Positions 39,144-48,566 of a DNA stretch of 64,000 bases are shown here, piece by piece (the stretch's first letter is position 1; every line of letters starts with the position of its first letter). Source of the stretch: Nakamurella sp. A5-74 (GTDB lineage: Bacteria; Actinomycetota; Actinomycetes; Mycobacteriales; Nakamurellaceae). The position numbers and the translations under genes were made by a program. The notes beneath the pieces are model-generated. The model did not search any database. It was not told the DNA's origin and worked only from the letters and a program-made list of their open reading frames with translations. The DNA lies in the NCBI RefSeq assembly GCF_040438885.1, contig NZ_CP159218.1:1488001-1552000 (forward strand). Reading direction: 5' to 3'.

Positions 39144-39962
39144 GTGGTGGTCCCGCCCGTGCAGCTGATCTGGGGTGCCGCCACCGACACCGGCAGGGTG
39201 CGGCTGCTGAACGAGGACTCCATGCTCGCCGCGCCGCCGGTGTTCGTGGTGTCCGACGGCATGGGCGGCCATGCCGCGGGCGACCGTGCCTCGGCGATCG
39301 TGGTGGAGGAGTTCGGCGGACTGCTGCCGGAATCCCCGGCCGCGCTCGGCGCCGGCTGGGTGCGGCAGCGGGTGGTCAGCGCCGGTCTGCGGATCCGCGA
39401 CGGGGAAGGCGGCGGCGCCACCGTGTGCGGGGTGGCCGTCACCGAGCAGGACGGCGCCGCCTACTGGCTGGCCTTCAACATCGGTGACTCCCGGGTCTAC
39501 CGCTGGGCCGACGGTCTGCTGGAGCAGATCAGCGTCGACCATTCCTACGTCCAGGAACTGGTGGACGCCGGTGACCTCGATCCAGCCGGGATGCGCACCC
39601 ATCCCCAGCGCAACGTGATCACCCGGGCCGTCGGCATGGTCGGCGACGACGACATCGACTGCTGGCTGCTGCCCGTCCGCGCCGGCGAGCGGCTGCTGGT
39701 GTGCAGCGACGGCATCACCGGTGAGCTCAGGGATCCGCAGATCGCCGCGCTGCTCGCGGCCAACGACGATCCGCAGCAGGCTGCAGACGCGCTGATCGCC
39801 GAGGCCTTGGCCGCCGGTGGTCGGGACAACGCGACGGCCCTGATCGTCGACGTCCGGTCCGAGGATGCACGGCCGGCGCCCGACGGGGTGTTCGAGTCGG
39901 GATCCGATCCAGCGATCGGTGAATGGACCGTTCCCCGAGAAGCCTTGGGCGGCACGGGATGA
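39144..39962 (+). CDS. PP2C-type Ser/Thr protein phosphatase
   Basis: Removes phosphate from Ser/Thr, presumably opposing the kinase encoded downstream. The 272 residues hold the metal-binding motifs of the PPM family: GRVRLLNEDSM, VFVVSDGMGGHAAGDRAS, LLVCSDGITGEL and GGRDNATALIVDV. There is no transmembrane segment, so it is cytoplasmic. GTG at 39144 is used; GTG at 39159 is another in-frame candidate. The stop overlaps the FHA gene start (ATGA), so it is coupled to it. Confidence 0.92.
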   Translation: MVVPPVQLIWGAATDTGRVRLLNEDSMLAAPPVFVVSDGMGGHAAGDRASAIVVEEFGGLLPESPAALGAGWVRQRVVSAGLRIRDGEGGGATVCGVAVTEQDGAAYWLAFNIGDSRVYRWADGLLEQISVDHSYVQELVDAGDLDPAGMRTHPQRNVITRAVGMVGDDDIDCWLLPVRAGERLLVCSDGITGELRDPQIAALLAANDDPQQAADALIAEALAAGGRDNATALIVDVRSEDARPAPDGVFESGSDPAIGEWTVPREALGGTG

Positions 39963-42307
39963 GCGCCGTCGAGTACCTCCCGGGGGAGCGTTGGTTGGTG
40001 TCCGGGCCGACCGCTGCGATACACCTGGCCGGCGAGACCGCGGCCGCGCTGCGGTGGTGGCCCCGGATCCGCGACGGCGTCACCGCCCGCGACCTGGTCG
40101 CGATGCTGTACGACGAAGGGGTGCTGCAGTCTGCGACCCCGTTCGCGATGATCGCGGTGGAAACCGACGCGGTGCGGGTGATCGTGGGCGGCGACACCGT
40201 CGTGTTGGTCGAAGATGCTGCGGGACATCAGATCTCGGTCACCGGAGCTGACCTGATGACCTGGTGCGAGCGGGTGGTCCCGGACGCCGCGGTGGTGTAC
40301 GTCAACTGCTCGACGCTGCCTGCGGCGGGCGAACTGTTGCCGATGCCGGCGGGCGTCGTTCGAGCGGACGCGGTGCGGTGGGCCGTGGGGGCGGACCGTG
40401 CTGATCATCGCGGGGGTGACCGGGTGGGCGCGGGCGACATCCCGCCGCCCGCGGTTCCGATCGATGAGGACCCGTTCGAGCACCCGAGGCCCGAGGTCAT
40501 CCTGGTGGGTGTCCCCGCCGACGTGTCGGGCGACGCTGTCCTCGACCACGGTGTCCCGGACAGCAATCTTGACGACGTGGTGGGTGACGACGCCATCACC
40601 CTGATCGGGGTGGTTCCGGAGGCCGGGGTCGAGTTGGACGCACCGGACCGCGCCGATGCCGCTGTGCCGCAGTACATCGTCCCCGGTCAGGATCCAGGTG
40701 GTTCCGCGGCGAGCGGGCTGGACGGCTCGGCTGAGCTCGAGCAGACCGTCGTCACCGCCGACCCGGTCGACGATGCGCCCGAGGCAACGCCAGAGGCGGC
40801 GCCCGAGGCTGCGGCGGAGGTCGATGTCGACGCCGATGTCGACGCCGCGGCCGACGCCGCGGTCGGTGTCGACATCGCGGACGAGCACCAGGAGGCGGCA
40901 GAAGCCGAGCACGAGCTGGTGGAAGCGACCGAACAGGTGCCGGACGGTGCTGACGTCCCCGCTGCCCTGGAGGATCTGCACCCGTTGGAGGAGACCATCT
41001 CCCACGACGAGGATGCGCAGGACGCTGCTGCGGAGCAGGATCCGCCTGTCGTCGAACTCCCCGGCGAGGTGACGCAGACCGTTCCGCCCGAGGATCTCGC
41101 CGACCGCAGCGACACCGAGGGAGACGACGCACCGCCAGACGCCCGGCTCGATGCCGATGCTGATGACGACGACGCCGACGATGCTGACGGTGCTGACGAC
41201 GACGGTGCTGACGACGATGTCGACAACGACGGCGCTGGCCACCGTGATGATGCCGACTCGTCCCAGGAGGTTCCGGACGGCTCCGACGGCAGCGATGGCG
41301 ACCGGAGCGCCGAGTCGCTCGCCGGCCCTGCCGGTGCTGCGGGCAGTGACTTGTTGCCCGTCAACCCTTTTCCGCGGATGAGCCTGCCACCCTTCGTGCC
41401 GCCGTCGGCGCCGGGATTCGTCACTTCCGCGACCCCGGGGGCACCGACGCGTGCTCCGTTCGCTCCGCCGCCGTACCCGATTGCCGCCCGGTCGCGGGAC
41501 CAGGACGGTCCGGTCGGGGCCTCGACCATCCGGGACGTCCCGCGGGCCAGTGCGCCGCCGCCGTTCGTGCCGGCCTCGACCACGCTGCCGCCGATCTCCG
41601 CGGTGCCCGGTCAACTGGCGCAGATCCCCCCGATGCCATCGAGATCCGTGGATCCGGATGCGGTCGCCACCGGCGTTCCGCCGGTGCCCGGTCCCGGCAA
41701 CGCGACGGCTGGCGACTCCGACGGCAGCTCGATCGGCGCGGACGGCGGGGCTGCGGAGTCCCGGGCCGGCGATCACGACGGGCACACGGTGCTCGCCGAG
41801 TCGCTGCCGGAGAACCACCGGCCGCCGGCGATGCCGCCGGAGCCGGGTCCCGGGCAGGTGTACGCCTCGCGCTGTCCGGCCGGCCATCCGAACGCTCCCT
41901 ACGCAGGCGACTGCCGGGTGTGCGGAACGCCGATCCCGTCAGGTGACCCGGTTCTGGTCGATCGACCGACACTGGCGGTGCTGCGGATGTCCTCGGGAGC
42001 GGTGATCGAGCTGGATCGCCGGGTGATCGTCGGCCGGGCGCCGTCGGTGTCGCGGGTGGCCTCCGCCGATGTCCCGCACCTGGTGACCGTCGCCAGCCCG
42101 CACGGCGACGTCTCGCGGTCGCACGTGGAGGTGCGCGTCGACGACTGGCACATCGTGGTCACCGACCTGAACTCCACCAACGGCACCGAGATCCACGCCC
42201 CCGCTCGCCCCGTGCAGATGCTGCGGGCCGGCGCCGGGGTGGTCGTCGAGATCGGCTGGCAGATCGATCTGGGTGACGGCGCCGGGTTCCTGGTGGACCA
42301 CCTGTGA
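39959..42307 (+). CDS. large acidic FHA-domain protein with zinc ribbon
   Basis: A 782-residue protein. An N-terminal folded region of about 150 residues (MSAVEYLPGERWLVSGPTAA) is followed by some 470 residues of disordered Asp/Ala/Glu/Pro-rich sequence. A single CxxG-H-C-x2-C element near residue 637 (RCPAGHPNAPYAGDCRVCG) looks like a zinc ribbon. The C-terminal FHA domain (about 677-775) has the phosphothreonine-binding signature GRAP, SRSHVEV and NSTNGTEI. FHA domains bind pThr-peptides, so it is a likely substrate or adaptor of the kinase 32 bases downstream. Confidence 0.9.
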   Translation: MSAVEYLPGERWLVSGPTAAIHLAGETAAALRWWPRIRDGVTARDLVAMLYDEGVLQSATPFAMIAVETDAVRVIVGGDTVVLVEDAAGHQISVTGADLMTWCERVVPDAAVVYVNCSTLPAAGELLPMPAGVVRADAVRWAVGADRADHRGGDRVGAGDIPPPAVPIDEDPFEHPRPEVILVGVPADVSGDAVLDHGVPDSNLDDVVGDDAITLIGVVPEAGVELDAPDRADAAVPQYIVPGQDPGGSAASGLDGSAELEQTVVTADPVDDAPEATPEAAPEAAAEVDVDADVDAAADAAVGVDIADEHQEAAEAEHELVEATEQVPDGADVPAALEDLHPLEETISHDEDAQDAAAEQDPPVVELPGEVTQTVPPEDLADRSDTEGDDAPPDARLDADADDDDADDADGADDDGADDDVDNDGAGHRDDADSSQEVPDGSDGSDGDRSAESLAGPAGAAGSDLLPVNPFPRMSLPPFVPPSAPGFVTSATPGAPTRAPFAPPPYPIAARSRDQDGPVGASTIRDVPRASAPPPFVPASTTLPPISAVPGQLAQIPPMPSRSVDPDAVATGVPPVPGPGNATAGDSDGSSIGADGGAAESRAGDHDGHTVLAESLPENHRPPAMPPEPGPGQVYASRCPAGHPNAPYAGDCRVCGTPIPSGDPVLVDRPTLAVLRMSSGAVIELDRRVIVGRAPSVSRVASADVPHLVTVASPHGDVSRSHVEVRVDDWHIVVTDLNSTNGTEIHAPARPVQMLRAGAGVVVEIGWQIDLGDGAGFLVDHL

Positions 42308-42338
42308 CCGGTCGGGGCGAGCAGTGGGGGACTGACGG

Positions 42339-43889
42339 ATGCCGATGAGAGCCCCGGCCCCAGCCCCGGAGTTGTACGGCTACAGCCCGGTGCGGTTCCT
42401 GGGCTCGGGCGGGTTCTCCGACGTGTTCGTCTACCAGCAGCAGCGGCCGAACCGGGCGGTGGCGGTGAAGGTGCTCCGGCCCGACGCGGTGAACGCGCAG
42501 ACCCTGGCGCGCTTCGACGCCGAGGCTGATCTGATGGCCACCCTGTCCACCCATCCGGCGATCGTCACCATCCACGAGGCGGGAATCTCGCCGGACGGTC
42601 GGCCCTACATCGTGATGGAGTTCTGTTCGCAGCCAAACCTGTCCGCGCGGTACCGCGCCGAACGGATGCCGACGGGTGAGGTCCTGCGGATCGGGGTCCA
42701 GTTGTGCGGCGCCGTGGAGACGACCCACCGGGCCGGCATCCTGCACCGGGACATCAAGCCCTCCAACGTGTTGACGACGGATTTTCACCGCCCGGTGCTG
42801 TCCGACTTCGGGATCTCGGTGCACCGATCGGCGCTGGGCAGCCAGACCGCGGACGCAGTCGGACTGAGCATCCCCTGGTCCCCACCGGAGGCGTTCGACG
42901 CCCGCGTCCCGCTCGACGAGCGGGCCGACCTGTACTCACTGGCGGCCACTCTCTACACCGTGCTGGCGTTGCGCTCGCCGTACGACCGCCCCGGTGGACC
43001 GAACGGTTCGGCCGACCTGATCTCGCGCATCCGGTCGGCCCCGCTGCCGGTCCTGAGTCGCAGCGACGTCCCCCCGTCGCTGGAGCGGGTGCTGGCCAGG
43101 GCGATGGACAAGAATCCTGCCGCCCGGTACGCCACCGCGCTCGACCTCGCGCGGGCCCTGCAGCAGGTCGAGATCGAGATGCGGTTGACGCCCACCGAGA
43201 TCGACATCCGCGACCGCGATCCGATCAGGACGCAGCAGGAGATCGGCGATTCCCCGGCGACCAGGGTCCGCGCGCTCACGGTCATCGAGGCCCAACCCGA
43301 GCACCCACCGGTGTTCCCCACGCCCGTTCCCGGCAGCGCCGGGCCGATCGCGCCGCGGTTCGCCGCAGGGGTCGGTACCCCGGACGACAGCACCGGCGGC
43401 ACCCCTGGCGTGGACGAGCAGACCAGGATGCGCGGCCGGCAGGCCGGCGGGGAGATGCCCGCGGTGCCTGCGCGGGTGCGTCGGTCCAGGACGCCGCTGA
43501 TCGCGGTGGGAGTCGCCGGGCTGCTGGTGGCCGGCGTGGTCGCGGTGGTGCTGACCTCCGGCGGGGGCGCTGCGCCGGTGCAGGGGCCGCCGGTCGACAC
43601 CTTCCAGCAGTCGACCGAGGCGCCGATCCCGGTCGGTCCGGCCGCCGTCGTCGGCCTGAAGGGGACCGTCAAGGGCGGCGTCGCCGAGTTCACCTGGACA
43701 GCCCCCGATGCCCGCCCCGGCGACCGCTACCAGTGGAAACAGACCGGCGTCGACGATGCGAAGGCGACGTTGGTCGCCGCGCCGCCGGTGCGGATCTTCC
43801 AGAACGCGGCCTCGGCCTGCATCTCGGTCAAGGTCATCGCCGCCGACGGCCAGGCCTCCGATGCCAGCGTCAGCTGTGTGGACGGCTGA
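42339..43889 (+). CDS. transmembrane Ser/Thr protein kinase (PASTA-less)
   Basis: A 516-residue Hanks-type kinase. The glycine loop FLGSGGFSDVF, the ATP-anchoring Lys in VAVKVLRP, the catalytic loop LHRDIKPSN and the DFG motif in LSDFGIS are all present; the APE motif reads PPE. Residues about 265-385 form a Pro/Thr-rich linker, followed by one transmembrane helix (LIAVGVAGLLVAGVVAVVLTS). The outer domain of about 100 residues resembles an FN3-like fold (VAEFTWTAPD...RYQWKQTG), not PASTA. This fits the Pkb2 kinases of the bifidobacterial PFNA cluster. The ATG at 42339 follows ggggga. Confidence 0.92.
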   Translation: MPMRAPAPAPELYGYSPVRFLGSGGFSDVFVYQQQRPNRAVAVKVLRPDAVNAQTLARFDAEADLMATLSTHPAIVTIHEAGISPDGRPYIVMEFCSQPNLSARYRAERMPTGEVLRIGVQLCGAVETTHRAGILHRDIKPSNVLTTDFHRPVLSDFGISVHRSALGSQTADAVGLSIPWSPPEAFDARVPLDERADLYSLAATLYTVLALRSPYDRPGGPNGSADLISRIRSAPLPVLSRSDVPPSLERVLARAMDKNPAARYATALDLARALQQVEIEMRLTPTEIDIRDRDPIRTQQEIGDSPATRVRALTVIEAQPEHPPVFPTPVPGSAGPIAPRFAAGVGTPDDSTGGTPGVDEQTRMRGRQAGGEMPAVPARVRRSRTPLIAVGVAGLLVAGVVAVVLTSGGGAAPVQGPPVDTFQQSTEAPIPVGPAAVVGLKGTVKGGVAEFTWTAPDARPGDRYQWKQTGVDDAKATLVAAPPVRIFQNAASACISVKVIAADGQASDASVSCVDG

Positions 43890-45230
43890 GCGCACAGCTG
43901 AGAGGCCAGCTGGGCATGCCCTGGTGGTCCGGCAGGCTGTCCATGGCTTCGTCGAGGACCGACGCCGGAATGGCGGCGGACCAGAGGTGGCCCTGGGCGA
44001 GGGTGCAGCCCAACGTGCGGGCCAGTTCGGCCTGGGCGACGGTTTCGATCCCTTCGATGATCGTCGACAGATCGAGCTCCACGGCCAATCCGGTCACCGC
44101 CCGGGTCATCGCATTCCCGACGTGGGTCCCCAGTGCCACCGAAACTGCCCGGTCGATCTTGATGCCGTTGACGGGCAGTCTCAGGAGGTAGTCCAGGGCT
44201 GACCAACCTGTACCGACATCATCGAGCCAGATCCTGAAACCGACATCTCGGAGCAGGCTGATCTGCAGGCCGCTGGACTGCGGGTTGAGTCGGGAGGACT
44301 CGGTCAGCTCCAGATCGATCGACTCCGCGGACACGTCAGCCGCGACGAGCGACTCGACGATGGAACTCGAGTAGTCCTTCTGGTCGAAATGTCGGCCGGA
44401 GAGGTTGACGCTCATCCGCAGATCCGGCTGCTTTCTCTGCCACCGCCGAAGATCCATGAACGCTCGCCGCATCACCGACTTGTCCAGGTCGATGATGAGG
44501 TCGCTGTCCTCGGCCAGAGGGACGAAGCCTCCCGGGTAGGTGATCTCACCGTTCGGGTGCTGCCAGCGAGCGAGCGCTTCGAGACCGACGGTTCGACCGG
44601 TGTCCAGGTCGATGATCGGTGGTACCACGGGACGATCTCCGCTTCGGTGATCGCTTTCGCCAACCGTTGGTTGGCCACGGCTCCGTGGTAGCGGAATTCG
44701 CTGAGGCGCCTCAACAGATCCAGCTGATCTTCGACGATCTTGCCGAATTCGAGCAGCCTCGCCAGTTGCTCCGGATCGAAGTCCCGAACCTGCGAGTCGA
44801 CGACGCACAACGCCCCGATGACCAAGGACTCACGACCCACGAGAGGCACACCGGCGTACGAACGAATGTGCCGGCCGACGACCGCGGGGAAATCTCGGAA
44901 CCGGATGTCGGCATCCGCGTCCTGCACCACCAGAGGTTGGCCGGCCCGCACCACCACGTCGCACAGTCCCTCGGCCCGCGGAGTGGGTGGCACATCCGCG
45001 AGATGCAGAGAACTGATCGTGTACTGCGCACCCTCATCCAGGATGTTCACCATTGCCGCTGGAAATCCCACGGCGCGAGCCGCAAGGGCAACCGTGGATT
45101 GCAACCGGGTGAGGGCAGGGCCATCTGTCAGATAGTGGCGCGCCGATCGGTGGCGCTGCGCTTCGTGATCCTGGACCAAGATCGCCATCTCCGAGCCGCT
45201 CGGTGACCTGGGCAGGACCCTACCGCGCAC
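43870..45230 (-). pseudogene. GAF-EAL c-di-GMP phosphodiesterase with a single-base frameshift
   Basis: Two overlapping minus-strand frames together make one GAF-EAL protein. The upstream frame (45230 to about 44620) carries a GAF domain (VGFPAAMVNILDEGAQYTISS, GVPLVGRESLVIGALCVVDS). The downstream frame (about 44620-43870) is an EAL domain with LEALARW (ExLxR), SVNLSGR, LELTESS, DDVGTG, IKIDRA, EGIET and QGHLW, so the metal and catalytic residues are kept. The frames switch at the EAL entry motif: the bases TACCACCGATCATC would read YQPII if one base (CAG CCG) were restored. This is a one-base deletion, a sequencing error, or recent inactivation. Its 3' end overlaps the kinase gene by 20 bases. 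The start may be the ATG at 45188. Confidence 0.85.
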
Positions 45231-45239
45231 ATGAAAGCA

Positions 45240-46231
45240 ATGTCTTACGCCAGGTCAGAGAAATTCGGCACGTGTTTGGGCGGTGTCGCGGCCGTACGAG
45301 GGGCCCCTCGGGCGAGGACCATGCCGACAAAGGTGTAACCAGCGCCTGTTCCTGCGGCATCGGCGACCATCCAGAGCACGTTGGTGGCCCGGGCGGCGTC
45401 GACAAGTTCCACGGCGCTGCCGCAGCCTTGTTGAGAGCGGAGTAGGTCAGGAAGATGAACACCGCGTCGGGATCGCCCTCGGCATCGAGGGTGAGGGTGC
45501 CGGTCAGGGCATGAGCTGCGGTCGAGTGGTGGACGCCGATGCGGAAGGTGTGACCGTTGAGATCGCCGGTGGACTCGGTGTGCGTCGTCCTCGTCGAGGA
45601 GTCATCGGCTGCCAGGAGGTCGGACCCGGGCTCTGGACGCGGCCAGGTCGCCCACGTGGAGGGTGTCTCCGCTGACCGTGGTAGATCCGGTGCTGGGCAT
45701 TGCGGTGGCAGCCAGGGCCGAAACCGCCTGCCGCTCCGGGTGGGGAGACGGGCTCATCGTGAAGCGTTCGCTGTCGGCCCGGGGTCAGTCCAACGCCGGA
45801 TGCGGCCAGTCGCTCGGGTTGGTGCCGATGGCCAGGGTGATCGGGACGCCGGGCTGGGCGACAGTGCTGCCGTCGCGCCCCGTCACGGTGATGGACACGG
45901 CGGGGGTCATCGACGTGTCGGCGAGGTGCCGGTCGGCGGGACGATGAACGCCAGCCCGGTGGCACCGGCGGCACGAACAACCGCACGCGATCTGCTCATC
46001 GCCGTCCACGACCGGTGGACGGCGGTGACCGAGTAGGGGAAATCGCCGTCCGGCATGTCGATGTCGGTGCACGCCGTGGTCGTCATCAGGACGGTCGGGC
46101 CGCTGGCGCACCCCGGATCTGTCACTGTCCCGTCCGTCCTCGTCACGTGGTAGCCGTCCGGGCAGCACACCGCCCGGCGACCAGGTGATGGCGACATCGG
46201 AGGTGGGCCGCTCGGGGCCAGTGACGTCCAC
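45240..46231 (-). pseudogene. decayed FN3 plus ice-binding-like (DUF3494) surface protein gene
   Basis: Read on the minus strand, consecutive pieces in different frames line up with one protein. First an FN3-like module: VDVTGPERPTSDVAITWSP, then (after a shift near 46170) DGYHVTRTDGTVTDPGCA and FPYSVTAVHRSW. Next SITVTGRDGSTVAQPGVPIT with an in-frame stop near 45785. Then a DUF3494 domain: SALAATAMPSTGSTTVSGD, TESTGDLNGHTFRIGVH, ALTGTLTLDAEGDPDAVFIF and, after another shift near 45425, GSAVELVDAARATNVLWMV and FVGMVLARG. At least three frameshifts and stops show decay. The last domain is homologous to the intact protein at 47059, which lies in opposite orientation. Confidence 0.75.
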
Positions 46232-46262
46232 CGGCGACGCGAGTGCATTTCACCGCCAGAAC

Positions 46263-46806
46263 CGCCCTGAATGGACTGACGCTGCGAAAGCTACCTCGCC
46301 GATTTACCCCACGCGTCACATTCCGACAGGCCGCGCATTCGCCGTCGATTCGGCGGGGTCAGAGCGTCTGCGTTCACTTCTCCTCCGAAAACTGTCCGTT
46401 ACTTGACGCGTCACGTGCCATCGATCCGGGAGAAAACTCGAACGAGTCACCGACAGGTGCTCCCCGGTGGGGCAAAGACGGTCGGTGGTGTCGACTGCGA
46501 TGAATGCGGAGAGCGAGAAAACGGTCGCAAGAATGCGGGCCCGGCGGGCCCAGAAAAAGAGCAGTCTGATAGCAATCACGGCCGGGGCATCGCGAGATGG
46601 GCAGCCTGTGACCCTGGAGTTCGTGAGGACGGACCTCGACCACCGGTCGCGTCGCCGTCCACCCGAGTGCCGCTCCAGAGCAAATGCTTTGCGTGTCGGT
46701 CGGGGTCGGATGACGTCGCTGCGCGCCCACGACAAATTCGCATGGTGTGGGCACGACGGTTGCGCTGAGTAAATTTCGGTTCCCAGGCATCTCAATTCTC
46801 CTCGAA
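46263..46806. other. lower-GC stretch without a supported gene
   Basis: Base composition drops visibly (AT-rich runs such as gaaaactgtccgttactt and agaaaaagagcagtctgata). Short frames exist on both strands but lack codon bias. On the minus strand the segment RRARILATVFSLSAFIAV near 46530 looks like a signal-peptide helix and may be the eroded 5' end of the pseudogene next door. The palindrome tgacgcgtca lies at 46404-46413. Confidence 0.5.
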
Positions 46807-46823
46807 AGTGACCGACGGTCACT
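46807..46823. promoter_or_regulatory. perfect 17-base dyad, operator copy 1
   Basis: agtgaccg-a-cggtcact is a perfect inverted repeat with 8-base arms and a single central base. It contains the core tgacc-gac-ggtca shared with the second copy 66 bases downstream. It lies about 235 bases upstream of the DUF3494 gene. Confidence 0.6.
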
Positions 46824-46874
46824 GTTCGTCATCGGTGCCCGCAGCATCTATATCTCCCCAACGAGATCACAAGT

Positions 46875-46887
46875 TGACCATCGGTCA
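46875..46887. promoter_or_regulatory. related dyad, operator copy 2
   Basis: tgacc-atc-ggtca has the same 5-base arms and 3-base spacing as the core of the upstream dyad and matches it at 11 of 13 positions. The pair suggests cooperative binding of one dimeric regulator upstream of the DUF3494 surface protein gene. Confidence 0.55.
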
Positions 46888-47058
46888 CATTTCCGGGTCC
46901 ACGGGGCGGGCCAGAGACTAACCGTTCGGTCGTTTCCGAATCGGATTCCAGCGACTATCGTCGGAAACAGATGCTGTGCGCCGCCCCCGCGTGCAGCTTC
47001 ACTCCGCGGCCGCAATGACGCGCGCCGTTTCACAGGGCGAGCCTTTGGAGGCTCCGGC

Positions 47059-48540
47059 ATGAATCAGTCCTCTGTTTCCACCCACTTCGGGCGCCCACCC
47101 CTCATCAGTTCTTGGGTCCACCTCATCGGTGTGAGCGCGCTCGCGTTGGCGGTGTGTGTGCCGATGACCCTGTCGCCGACGGCTCTGGCCGCCGCGGACG
47201 TCGAGGATGTCGGACTGGGTACCGCCGGCTCGTACTCGGTGCTGGCAGGTCAAACCGTCACCAACACCGGACCCAGTGTTCTCTCGCAGAGTGCAGGCGT
47301 CAGCCCGGGATCGGCAGTCACCGGGTTTCCTCCCGGAGTGGTGCTCCCTCCGGGAACGATCAATGCGGCGAATCCCGCCGCGGCGCAGGCGCAGGCGGAC
47401 GCGCTGACGGCGTACGGCGACGCCGACGGACGGATCCCACCGGAGGAGGTGCCCGATGATCTGGCCGGTGCGACGGTTCTCCCGGGCCTCTACACCGCGG
47501 CCGGGCCGCTGTCGCTGAACGGCACCGTCACCCTCGACGCCCAGGGCAACCCCGCTGCCGTGTTCATCTTCCAGAGTTCCTCGTCATTGATCGTCGGGTC
47601 GGGAAGCCAGGTCCTGCTGATCGGGGGCGCCCAGGCCTGTCATGTGTACTGGCAGGTGGACGAGTCCGCCACGATCGGTACCAACAGTGCGTTCGCCGGC
47701 ACGATCCTGGCCTTGACGTCGATCGCCCTGAACACGGGCACTTCCCTGCAGGGCCGGGCCATCGCGCTGAACGGTGCGGTCACCCTCGACTCCAATGTCA
47801 TCTCCGATGGCGAATGCGTCGATGCACCCGTCACGACCACCACCCCGACGACCCCCACGACCCCCACGACCCCCACGACACCGACGACCCCCACGACACC
47901 GACGACCCCCACGACACCGACGACCCCCACGACACCGACGACACCGACGACCCCCACGACACCGACGACCCCCACGACACCGACGACCCCCACGACACCG
48001 ACGACACCGACGACCCCCACGACACCGACAACCCTCACGACACCGACGACCCTCACGACACCGACGACCCTCACGACACCGACGACCCTCACGACACCGA
48101 CGACCCCCACGACCCCCACGACCCCCACCACCCCCACGACACCGACTACCAGCACGGCGCCGATCTTCGTACCGTCGGGACGGACGGCGCCTCCGGTGCC
48201 GACAGTGACGACCGGATCGCCGACCAGCGTGACCTCGACGCGATCCACCTCCGTCGTCCCGACCCCCGTGGGGCCCACCCCGACCCTGACGCTCGAGACC
48301 ACGACCACGACCTCGGCAACCGGCACGATGGGCATGGGGACCACCACCGCTATCAGCACGCTGGGCATCGGCACGACCTACAGCGAGCAGATCCCGATCA
48401 AGCCCGTAGGTGGGGTCAGCACCGGCGGTGGCGGTACTGCCACCGGGAGCCCGGCCGCAATGGTTGCCCTGGGCCTCGCTGCTCTGCTGGGCTCTGCCGT
48501 GCTCCTGGCCCGCACGCTGCGCGGCGGTCGACGACTGTGA
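47059..48540 (+). CDS. ice-binding-like (DUF3494) surface protein on a Thr/Pro stalk
   Basis: A 493-residue exported protein. A signal peptide (WVHLIGVSALALAVCVPMTLSP...ALAAA) precedes a DUF3494 domain (about residues 50-255) with SYSVLAGQTVTNTGPSVLSQ, ITGFPPGV-like VTGFPPGVVLPPGT, LDAQGNPAAVFIFQSSSSL, ACHVYWQVDESATIGTNSAF and GTILALTSIALNTG. The domain is a beta solenoid; members bind ice or act as adhesins. A 106-residue Thr/Pro stalk, a Ser/Thr linker and a C-terminal transmembrane helix (MVALGLAALLGSAVLLA) with basic tail GGRRL follow; no LPXTG motif was seen. The ATG at 47059 has ggagg upstream; the open frame extends further but lacks a start context. Confidence 0.88.
   Translation: MNQSSVSTHFGRPPLISSWVHLIGVSALALAVCVPMTLSPTALAAADVEDVGLGTAGSYSVLAGQTVTNTGPSVLSQSAGVSPGSAVTGFPPGVVLPPGTINAANPAAAQAQADALTAYGDADGRIPPEEVPDDLAGATVLPGLYTAAGPLSLNGTVTLDAQGNPAAVFIFQSSSSLIVGSGSQVLLIGGAQACHVYWQVDESATIGTNSAFAGTILALTSIALNTGTSLQGRAIALNGAVTLDSNVISDGECVDAPVTTTTPTTPTTPTTPTTPTTPTTPTTPTTPTTPTTPTTPTTPTTPTTPTTPTTPTTPTTPTTPTTPTTLTTPTTLTTPTTLTTPTTLTTPTTPTTPTTPTTPTTPTTSTAPIFVPSGRTAPPVPTVTTGSPTSVTSTRSTSVVPTPVGPTPTLTLETTTTTSATGTMGMGTTTAISTLGIGTTYSEQIPIKPVGGVSTGGGGTATGSPAAMVALGLAALLGSAVLLARTLRGGRRL
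47833..48150 (+). repeat. Thr-Thr-Pro tandem repeat stalk
   Basis: Over 318 bases, units built on acgacccccacgacaccg repeat and encode TTP triplets, with four TTL variants in one stretch (about 48030-48095). All six frames stay open through it, which explains long antisense frames. The length is likely variable between strains. Confidence 0.93.
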
Positions 48541-48566
48541 CGCGCGGCGCGCGCCACACCACGGTC

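Noticed and set aside
46467-46772. 101-codon plus-strand frame in the lower-GC stretch
   Set aside because: Third-position GC is low, no homology is recognised and the region looks like eroded DNA.
46875-46887. tRNA or riboswitch structure in the DUF3494 upstream region
   Set aside because: Only short dyads are present; no cloverleaf, T-loop sequence or known aptamer core is visible.
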